Source of the DNA: Phycisphaerae bacterium
Lineage (GTDB): Bacteria > Planctomycetota > Phycisphaerae > UBA1845 > Fen-1342
Length of the DNA stretch: 64,000 nt
Direction of reading: 5' to 3'
Assembly: GCA_017999985.1 (NCBI GenBank)
Contig: JAGNKU010000001.1
Location: forward strand, 115,321 to 179,320
The translations under genes were made by a program, and so were the position numbers. The notes under the pieces are model-generated. The model searched no databases. It saw nothing but the letters and a program-made list of their open reading frames with translations, and had not been told where the DNA came from. Positions 58,243-64,000 of this stretch are shown piece after piece; the stretch's first letter is position 1; each line of letters begins with the position of its first letter.

Positions 58243-60060
58243 ATGAGCGAAAGTCTCGAAGCCACGGTCCGTGCGATCTGCCAAGCCTGCGGCCGCGACC
58301 GCACGCACATGATGGACATCGTCCGGGCCGTGCAGCAGAAGTTCGGCTGTGTCTCCGGCCCCGCGCTGGAACTGATCGCGAAGGAAACGTCGGTCCACCG
58401 CGTGGAGGTGGAGAGCGTCGTCTCGTTCTACACTTTCCTCTCCAGCCGCCCCAAGGGCCACGTGGTCATCCGGCTCTGCAACGACGTCATCGATGAAATG
58501 CAGGGCGCCCGCGAGGTCGCCCAGGCCTTCGCCGACGAGCTCGGCATCCAAATCGGCGAGACCACGCCCGATGGCAAGATTACCCTGGAAACCACGGCCT
58601 GCATCGGCATGTGCGACCAGGCCCCCGCCGCCCTGATCAACGACGTCGTCGTCACCGAGCTCTCCAGCGACGCCGCCCGCCGCATCATCCGCGACCTGCG
58701 CAAACACATGGACCCGCAGCGCCTCATCCACCGCCACGGTGACGGCAACAACGCCCACGAACTCGTCCGCGCCATGGTGCTGAACAACATCCGCCAGCGC
58801 GGCCCGGTCATCTTCAGCCCGGCCAACCGCGGCGAGGCCATCCGCAAAGCCATCGCCATGACCCCCGCCGAAGTCATCCGCGCCGTCAAAACCTCGCGGC
58901 TGCGCGGCCGCGGCGGCGCTGGCTTCCCAACCGGCATGAAATGGGAATTCACCCGCGCCGCCCCCGGCGACCAGCGCTGCATCATCTGCAACGCCGACGA
59001 GGGCGAGCCCGGCACCTTCAAGGATCGCGTGATCCTGACGGAAATCCCCGACCGCGTCTTCGCGGGCATGACCATCGCCGGCTACGCCGTCGGCGCCGCC
59101 GAGGGCATCCTGTACCTGCGCGGCGAATACGCCTACCTGCGGGCGTTCCTCGAACACGCCCTGCAGCAGCGCCGGACCGAGCACCTGCTCGGCAACAACA
59201 TCTGTGGCAAGCAGGGGTTCAACTTCGATATCCGTATCCAGATGGGCGCCGGAGCCTACATCTGCGGCGAGGAAACCGCCCTGATCAGCTCCTGCGAAGG
59301 CCGCCGCGGCGACCCCAAGACGCGCCCCCCCTTCCCCGCCCAGAAGGGCTATCTCGACCGCCCGACCGTCGTCAACAACGTCGAGACGCTCTGCTGCGTC
59401 ACGAAAATCCTGGAGGAAGGCCCCGCCACCTTCTCCGAGCACGGCTCCCAGGGCAGTACCGGCACCAAGCTGCTCAGCATCTCCGGCGACTGCAAGAGCC
59501 CCGGCGTGTTCGAGGTCCCCTTCGGCATCAAGCTCGCCGACGTGCTGAAGCTCTGCGGCGGCGAGGACGCCCTCGCCGTCCAGGTCGGCGGCGCCAGCGG
59601 CCAGATGGTCGCCCGCGAAGAGTTCAATCGCACGATCTGCTACGACGATCTCGCCACGGGCGGCTCGGTCATGGTCTTCGGGCCGGAGCGGAACGTCCTC
59701 GAAGTCGCGCAGAAGTTCATGGAGTTCTTCATCGAGGAGAGCTGCGGCTACTGCACGCCGTGCCGCGTCGGCAACGTGCTGCTCAAGGAGCGGCTCGACA
59801 AGATCATCGCCGGCCATGGCGAGCCGGCCGACATCGAGTACCTCCAGGACCTCGGCCAGACGGTCAAGACCATGAGCCGCTGCGGGCTGGGGCAGACCTC
59901 GGCGAACCCGGTCCTGACCACGCTGAAGAACTTCCGTGCCACATACAACGCCTTGGTGAAGAAGCGGACCGACGGCCTGCAGCCCGCGTTTAATCTGCTC
60001 GCCGCCGTCGGCGAGGCCGAAGCGCTCGTCGGCCGCAAGTCGGAGCATGCCCACGTATAG
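58243..60060 (+). CDS. hoxF: NAD-reducing hydrogenase diaphorase subunit HoxF (NuoE-NuoF fusion)
   Basis: The 605-residue protein fuses a NuoE-like domain (about residues 1-160) to a NuoF-like domain (about 170-590). The NuoF part has the FMN loop GRGGAGFPTGMKWEF, the NADH/FMN region MGAGAYICGEETAL and the 4Fe-4S motif ESCGYCTPCRVG with a distal cysteine in MSRCGLGQTS. It oxidises or reduces NAD(P)H for the hydrogenase. In the NuoE part the first [2Fe-2S] pair reads C-N-D-V-I-D, so the second cysteine is replaced by aspartate, while the later CIGMC pair is intact. GAGG lies six bases before the ATG at 58243. The fusion explains why no separate hoxE is present. Confidence 0.95.
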   Translation: MSESLEATVRAICQACGRDRTHMMDIVRAVQQKFGCVSGPALELIAKETSVHRVEVESVVSFYTFLSSRPKGHVVIRLCNDVIDEMQGAREVAQAFADELGIQIGETTPDGKITLETTACIGMCDQAPAALINDVVVTELSSDAARRIIRDLRKHMDPQRLIHRHGDGNNAHELVRAMVLNNIRQRGPVIFSPANRGEAIRKAIAMTPAEVIRAVKTSRLRGRGGAGFPTGMKWEFTRAAPGDQRCIICNADEGEPGTFKDRVILTEIPDRVFAGMTIAGYAVGAAEGILYLRGEYAYLRAFLEHALQQRRTEHLLGNNICGKQGFNFDIRIQMGAGAYICGEETALISSCEGRRGDPKTRPPFPAQKGYLDRPTVVNNVETLCCVTKILEEGPATFSEHGSQGSTGTKLLSISGDCKSPGVFEVPFGIKLADVLKLCGGEDALAVQVGGASGQMVAREEFNRTICYDDLATGGSVMVFGPERNVLEVAQKFMEFFIEESCGYCTPCRVGNVLLKERLDKIIAGHGEPADIEYLQDLGQTVKTMSRCGLGQTSANPVLTTLKNFRATYNALVKKRTDGLQPAFNLLAAVGEAEALVGRKSEHAHV

Positions 60061-60105
60061 CTGATCACGCCGGGCGCGCGGGTCCGGCGTCCACGAGGAA
60101 CCGTT

Positions 60106-60816
60106 ATGAGTGCAACGATCGAGTTCATCATCGACGGCAAAGAGATTACCGGCCAGCCGGGTCAGACCATCCTGGAGGCCGCGCAGCAGGCCGGCGTCTA
60201 TATCCCGCGCCTGTGCTACAAGAAGGGCCTCGCGCCCCACGGGAGCTGCCGGGTCTGCACGGTACTGGTCAACGGCCGGCCGCAGTCGGCCTGCACGCAG
60301 CCCATCGCGCCCGGGATCGTCGTCGAGAACAACACCGAGAAGCTGACCGCCCTGCGCCGCAACCTCATCGAGATGCTGTTCGTCGAGGGCAACCACTTCT
60401 GCATGTTCTGCGAGAAGAGCGGCAACTGCGAGCTGCAGGCCCTGGCGTACCGCTTCGGGATCGCGGCCCCAAAGTATCCGTACCTCTTCCCGAAGCGCGA
60501 CGTGGACGCGTCGCACCCGGACGTCTTCATCGACCGCAACCGCTGCATCCTCTGCGGCCGGTGCGTGCGCTCCTCGCGCGACCTGGACGGCAAGCACGTC
60601 TTCGATTTCGTCGGCCGCGGCCCGCACAAGCGCATCGCCGTCAACGCCGAGGCCCGCCTGGCGGACACGAAGCTGGACGTGCGCGACCAGGCGGTTGATG
60701 CCTGCCCGGTCGGCGCGATCCTGAAGAAGCGCGTCGGCTACGCCGTGCCGGTGGGCCAGCGCCTCTATGATCACAAGCCGATTGGATCGGAGATCGAGAC
60801 CGCATGCGGAAAGTAG
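60106..60816 (+). CDS. hoxU: NAD-reducing hydrogenase diaphorase subunit HoxU
   Basis: This 236-residue NuoG-like electron-transfer subunit has an N-terminal plant-type [2Fe-2S] site (LCYKKGLAPHGSCRVC plus a later SAC), the His-Cys3 [4Fe-4S] site (GNHFCMFCEKSGNCELQ) and a ferredoxin-like site (CILCGRCVRSSRD and ACPVGAI). It links HoxF to the hydrogenase dimer HoxYH. GAGG lies seven bases before the ATG, 45 bases after hoxF. Confidence 0.96.
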   Translation: MSATIEFIIDGKEITGQPGQTILEAAQQAGVYIPRLCYKKGLAPHGSCRVCTVLVNGRPQSACTQPIAPGIVVENNTEKLTALRRNLIEMLFVEGNHFCMFCEKSGNCELQALAYRFGIAAPKYPYLFPKRDVDASHPDVFIDRNRCILCGRCVRSSRDLDGKHVFDFVGRGPHKRIAVNAEARLADTKLDVRDQAVDACPVGAILKKRVGYAVPVGQRLYDHKPIGSEIETACGK

Positions 60817-60899
60817 AAAGTCAAAAGTCAGAAGTCATGAGTCAGAAGCCGGGGAACTCCGGCATCGCGCGGGTTGCGCCGCGCCTGCACTTCTGACTT
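60812..60899. repeat. Heptad tandem repeat with inverted copy between hoxU and hoxY
   Basis: Five 7-bp units of the type AGTCAGA (AGTAGAA, AGTCAAA, AGTCAGA, AGTCATG, AGTCAGA) fill 60812-60846, overlapping the hoxU stop codon. ACTTCTGACTT at 60889-60899 is the exact inverse of AAGTCAGAAGT in the array, so the transcript can fold into a long hairpin closing about 16 bases before the hoxY start. Confidence 0.85.
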
Positions 60900-60915
60900 A
60901 ACGAAGGAATCTGTC

Positions 60916-61461
60916 ATGGCCAAACCCAAGGTCGCAACCACCTCCCTCGCCGGCTGCTTCGGCTGCCACATGTCCCTGCTGGACATCGACGACCGCATCC
61001 TCAAGCTGGTCGAGCTGATCGATTTCGACAAGTCCCCGGTCGACGACATCAAGACCTTCAGCGGGCGCTGCGCCGTCGGGCTGATCGAGGGCGGCTGCTG
61101 CAACGAGGAAAACGTCCGCGTGCTGCAGGACTTCCGCGCCCACTGCGACATCCTGATCTCGGTTGGCGATTGCGCCATCATGGGCGGCATCCCGGCCATG
61201 CGGAACAACCTCCCGCTGCAGGAATGCTACGAGGAGGCGTACCTCAAGGGTCCGACGGTGCACAACCCGAGCGGGCAGATCCCCAACGACCCGGAGCTGC
61301 CCCTGCTGCTCAACCGCGTCTACCCGTGCCACGAGGTCGTGAAGATCGACTACCACCTGCCCGGCTGCCCGCCCCCGGCGGACACGCTCTGGCAGGCCCT
61401 GGTCGCGCTGCTGAGCGACAAGCCGGTCGCGCTGCCATATGAGCTTGTGAAGTATGACTGA
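60916..61461 (+). CDS. hoxY: [NiFe] hydrogenase small subunit HoxY
   Basis: The 181-residue small subunit holds the proximal [4Fe-4S] cluster. The group-3d motif LAGCFGCHMSLLDID is followed by further ligand cysteines in GDCAIMGGIPA and DYHLPGCPPPADTLW. The short length, without the C-terminal cluster domain or twin-arginine signal of uptake enzymes, shows a cytoplasmic bidirectional enzyme. GAAGGAA lies six bases before the ATG at 60916. Confidence 0.96.
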   Translation: MAKPKVATTSLAGCFGCHMSLLDIDDRILKLVELIDFDKSPVDDIKTFSGRCAVGLIEGGCCNEENVRVLQDFRAHCDILISVGDCAIMGGIPAMRNNLPLQECYEEAYLKGPTVHNPSGQIPNDPELPLLLNRVYPCHEVVKIDYHLPGCPPPADTLWQALVALLSDKPVALPYELVKYD

Positions 61462-61462
61462 C

Positions 61463-61573
61463 GTAACAAGGTAACAACGTGACAAGGTGACAATGTGGGC
61501 CGTGTTGGCGAATTGACCGCAATGCAACGAACAGGCACCCATTGTTGCTTTGTCACCTCGTTACCTTGTCACC
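61463..61573. repeat. Octad tandem repeat with inverted copy between hoxY and hoxH
   Basis: Four 8-bp units GTAACAAG, GTAACAAC, GTGACAAG, GTGACAAT run from 61463 to 61494, immediately after the hoxY stop. About four units of the inverse, such as CTTGTCAC and CTCGTTAC, run from about 61541 to 61573, ending just before the hoxH ribosome site (GGAGG at 61583-61587). The two arrays can pair into a long stem across a 46-base centre. Confidence 0.85.
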
Positions 61574-61594
61574 GTTCCGCATGGAGGACGTAAC

Positions 61595-63043
61595 GTGGTA
61601 TCCACGACCAAAGGCCTGAAGCGCATCGTCATCGAGCCCGTTACCCGCGTCGAGGGTCACGGCAAGGTCTCGATTCTGCTCGACGACCAGAACCGGGTCC
61701 AGCAGACCCGCCTGCATATCGTCGAGTTCCGCGGCTTCGAGCGCTTCATCCAGGGCCGCCCTTTCTGGGAAGTGCCCGTGCTCGTCCAGCGCCTCTGCGG
61801 CATCTGCCCCGTCAGCCACCACCTGGCCGCCGCCAAGGCCATGGACCGCATCGTCGGCGGCGAGAACCTCACGCCGACCGCCGAGAAGATGCGCCGGCTG
61901 ATGCACTACGGGCAGTTCTTCCAGTCGCACGCCCTGCACTTCTTCCACCTGGTCTCGCCCGACCTGCTCTTCGGCTTCGACGCCGACCCGGCCATCCGCA
62001 ACGTCATCGGCGTCGCCGCCAAGTACCCCGACCTCGCGGTCCAGGGCGTCATGATGCGCAAGTACGGTCAGGAGGTCATCCTCCGCACCGCCGGCAAGAA
62101 GATCCACGGCACCGGCGCGATCCCGGGCGGCATCAACAAGAACCTCTCGCTCAAGGAGCGCGACGAACTGCTCAAGGACGTCGAGCAGATGGTCGCCTGG
62201 TCGCAGGCCGCCCTGAAACTCTGCAAGGACTACACCGTTGAGCACCTGGAGAAGCTGGCCCCCTTCGGCTCCTTCGATTCTAATCACCTGTCGCTGATCC
62301 GCGCCGACGGCGCCATGGACCTGTACCACGGCGGCCTGCGCGCGATCAATTTCGACGGCCAGAAGATCTTCGATCACGTCGACTACCAGAAGTACGCCGA
62401 CTACATCGCCGAAGAGGTCCGCCCCTGGTCCTACATGAAGTTCCCGTTCATCAAGTCGCTGGGCCCGGAAAACGGCTGGTACCGCGTCGGCCCGTTGGCC
62501 CGCGTCAACACCGCCGACTTCATCGACACGCCCCTGGCCGAGGCCGCCCGCAAGGAGTTCATGGCCGTCACCAAGGGCAAGCCCAACAACATCTCGATGG
62601 CGTATCACTGGACGCGCATCATCGAGCTGCTGCACTCCATCGAGAAAATCCGCGAGTTGCTGCACGACAAGGACCTGCAGGGCAACGATCTCATCGCCCG
62701 CGGCGAGCGGCGTGAGGAGACCGTCGGCCTGATCGAGGCCCCGCGCGGCACGCTCTTCCACCACTACAAGGTCAACAAGCACGACCAGGTCGTCATGGCC
62801 AACCTCATCGTCTCGACCACCAACAACAACGAGCCGATGAACCGCGCCGTGCAGAAGGTCGCCCGCGACCACCTCAGCGGCCAGAAAATCACCGAGGGTT
62901 TGCTCAACCACATCGAGGTGGCCATCCGGGCCTACGACCCGTGCCTCTCGTGCGCCACGCACGCCCTGGGTCAGATGCCGCTCGTGGTCGAGCTGATCGA
63001 CAGCGCCGGCACCGTGGTGGACAGCCGGGCCCGCGGAATGTAA
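61595..63043 (+). CDS. hoxH: [NiFe] hydrogenase large subunit HoxH
   Basis: The 482-residue large subunit carries the NiFe site. The N-terminal L1 motif is VQRLCGICPVSHH and the C-terminal L2 motif is DPCLSCATHALGQMP, giving the four cysteine ligands. A C-terminal peptide of about 26 residues follows the L2 histidine/alanine and would be removed on maturation. Similarity in motif style is to the group 3d NAD-linked enzymes. The start is a GTG at 61595 with GGAGG seven bases upstream; the frame from 61550 lies in the repeat and is rejected. Confidence 0.96.
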   Translation: MVSTTKGLKRIVIEPVTRVEGHGKVSILLDDQNRVQQTRLHIVEFRGFERFIQGRPFWEVPVLVQRLCGICPVSHHLAAAKAMDRIVGGENLTPTAEKMRRLMHYGQFFQSHALHFFHLVSPDLLFGFDADPAIRNVIGVAAKYPDLAVQGVMMRKYGQEVILRTAGKKIHGTGAIPGGINKNLSLKERDELLKDVEQMVAWSQAALKLCKDYTVEHLEKLAPFGSFDSNHLSLIRADGAMDLYHGGLRAINFDGQKIFDHVDYQKYADYIAEEVRPWSYMKFPFIKSLGPENGWYRVGPLARVNTADFIDTPLAEAARKEFMAVTKGKPNNISMAYHWTRIIELLHSIEKIRELLHDKDLQGNDLIARGERREETVGLIEAPRGTLFHHYKVNKHDQVVMANLIVSTTNNNEPMNRAVQKVARDHLSGQKITEGLLNHIEVAIRAYDPCLSCATHALGQMPLVVELIDSAGTVVDSRARGM

Positions 63044-63054
63044 TGGCGTCCCGT

Positions 63055-63080
63055 GTGCCACTGCTCTGCAGCCGTGGCAC
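63055..63080. repeat. GTGCCAC...GTGGCAC palindrome between hoxH and hoxW
   Basis: GTGCCAC (63055-63061) and GTGGCAC (63074-63080) enclose TGCTCTGCAGCC. It is another member of the family at 42984 and 57102, with a changed core. Confidence 0.75.
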
Positions 63081-63090
63081 GGAGTTGCGG

Positions 63091-63603
63091 ATGAACCCGC
63101 TGGAGCAAACGGTTCTGGTGCTCGCCTACGGCAACCCCGGCCGCCGCGACGACGGCCTGGGCCCGGCCCTCGCCACCGCGCTCGCAGCGCTGGACCTCCC
63201 CGGCGTCACGATTGACATGGACTATCAGCTCACGGTCGAGGACGCCGCCGCGGTCGCCGCGCACGACGTCGTCGTGTTCGTCGATGCCGACTGCCACGGC
63301 GCGGAGCCGTTCTCCTTCACCGAGCTCACGCCGGAGGCGGTCGTCAGCTTCAGCTCCCACAGCGTCGCGCCCCAGGCCGTGCTGGGCCTGGCCGCGGAGC
63401 TGTTCGGCGCTGTCCGGCCGGGTTACCTGCTGGGCATTCGGGGATACGAGTTCAACGAGTTCGGCGAGGGCCTGTCGGAGCGGGCCCGGGCGAACCTCGC
63501 CGCCGCCCTGGAGTTTATCGAGCCCCTTCTACGTACACGCACCTTTAGCGCAGGTGTCGCCGACGCCGCCCTGGCCGCGGCGACGCCGCTCGGGGACGAC
63601 TGA
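63091..63603 (+). CDS. hoxW: Hydrogenase maturation endopeptidase (HoxW/HyaD family)
   Basis: The 170-residue protease removes the C-terminal peptide of HoxH after nickel insertion. It shows the family pattern LAYGNPGRRDDGLGPALA (metal-binding aspartate), FVDADCHG and a histidine in FSSHSVAPQAVLGLA. GGAG lies six bases before the ATG at 63091; an earlier ATG overlapping the hoxH stop would add 16 residues encoded by the palindromic repeat. Its stop overlaps the next start (TGATG). Confidence 0.88.
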   Translation: MNPLEQTVLVLAYGNPGRRDDGLGPALATALAALDLPGVTIDMDYQLTVEDAAAVAAHDVVVFVDADCHGAEPFSFTELTPEAVVSFSSHSVAPQAVLGLAAELFGAVRPGYLLGIRGYEFNEFGEGLSERARANLAAALEFIEPLLRTRTFSAGVADAALAAATPLGDD

Positions 63604-63980
63604 TGCAAGACGGAAAGCATGTGATTCTGTGTGTCGATGACGATCAGGACCTGCTGGATGCGATGCGGCTGGTGCTGGAGAAGAACGGCTACGTGATGGT
63701 CGAGGCCCGCAGCGCCGAGCTCGGCCTGCGCAAGTACAAAGAGGCGAATCCCGACCTGATCATCGTCGACCTGATGATGGAAGAGGTGGATGCCGGCACC
63801 AGCCTCGTGAAGGAGCTCAAGGCCGCCGGCAACACCAAGCCGGTCTACATGCTCAGCTCGGTGGGCGACAACCTCAACGTCACGATCGACTACGCCGAGC
63901 TGGGGCTGGCCGGCGTCTTCCAGAAGCCGATCAACAACCAGCAACTGCTGACCGTGCTGAAGACGAAGCTGAAGAAGTAG
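63603..63980 (+). CDS. Stand-alone response-regulator receiver protein in the hydrogenase operon
   Basis: The 125-residue protein is a CheY-like receiver only: acidic pair in LCVDDDQD, phospho-acceptor Asp56 in LIIVDLMMEE, the conserved serine in YMLSSVGD and the lysine in FQKPI. There is no output domain. The start overlaps the hoxW stop by one base, so it is translationally coupled to the hydrogenase operon. It may respond to the histidine kinase at 52015 or another kinase; its target is not evident. Confidence 0.9.
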   Translation: MQDGKHVILCVDDDQDLLDAMRLVLEKNGYVMVEARSAELGLRKYKEANPDLIIVDLMMEEVDAGTSLVKELKAAGNTKPVYMLSSVGDNLNVTIDYAELGLAGVFQKPINNQQLLTVLKTKLKK

Positions 63981-64000
63981 CCCCGCGCGAAGCATCCGAG

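Overview
The window is GC-rich, gene-dense chromosomal DNA and most likely comes from a planctomycete of the Phycisphaerae type. The clues are a PEP-CTERM sorting tail, two peptidases ending in dockerin-like GDxNxDGxVxxxDINPFV repeats, small membrane or soluble proteins with the planctomycete zinc-ribbon CxxCGYDL...CPECG, DUF1573, and very large proteins. No insertion sequence, prophage, CRISPR array, rRNA or tRNA was found. This taxonomic call is an inference from protein style, not from a marker gene.

Positions 1-30000 are dominated by a type IV pilus / type II secretion machine. A retraction-type ATPase (PilT) and an assembly ATPase (GspE/PilB) lie at 1267-4182. A separate minus-strand operon runs from 29339 down to 7145 and encodes GspF, the pseudopilins G, H, I, J and K, a PilM-PilN (GspL-like) fusion, a PilO/GspM-like protein, a giant secretin of about 4075 residues, a lipoprotein and an MreD-like membrane protein. 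The secretin is the outstanding feature. Ordinary GspD/PilQ proteins carry three or so N domains ahead of the outer-membrane barrel; this one appears to carry roughly 37 degenerate copies. GspK carries a pure 23-glutamine tract. Between the two secretion loci lie a LOG-family protein, an amidohydrolase, a lipoprotein and a CBS-domain protein.

Positions 29650-50300 hold housekeeping genes: a DEAD-box-type helicase with a DEVD motif, a 2-hydroxyacid dehydrogenase, a DUF1573 protein, RlmN, a branched-chain aminotransferase, TrpE, a TrmJ-like methyltransferase, RsmG, a large FAD/FeS dehydrogenase and a YjbQ-family protein. They also hold a tandem pair of secreted M1 metallopeptidases with dockerin-like tails. 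Several intergenic gaps carry palindromic repeats, and one repeat family has also entered the N-terminal coding part of genes.

Positions 50400-64000 hold an acyl-CoA dehydrogenase, a CHASE4 hybrid histidine kinase, and then one long plus-strand operon for a bidirectional NAD-linked (group 3d type) [NiFe] hydrogenase: hypC-D-E-A-B, hoxF (NuoE-NuoF fusion), hoxU, hoxY, hoxH, a maturation endopeptidase (hoxW) and a stand-alone response-regulator receiver. Together these supply the diaphorase, the hydrogenase and most of the maturation machinery (HypF is not in the window). Several junctions in this operon hold short tandem or inverted repeats.
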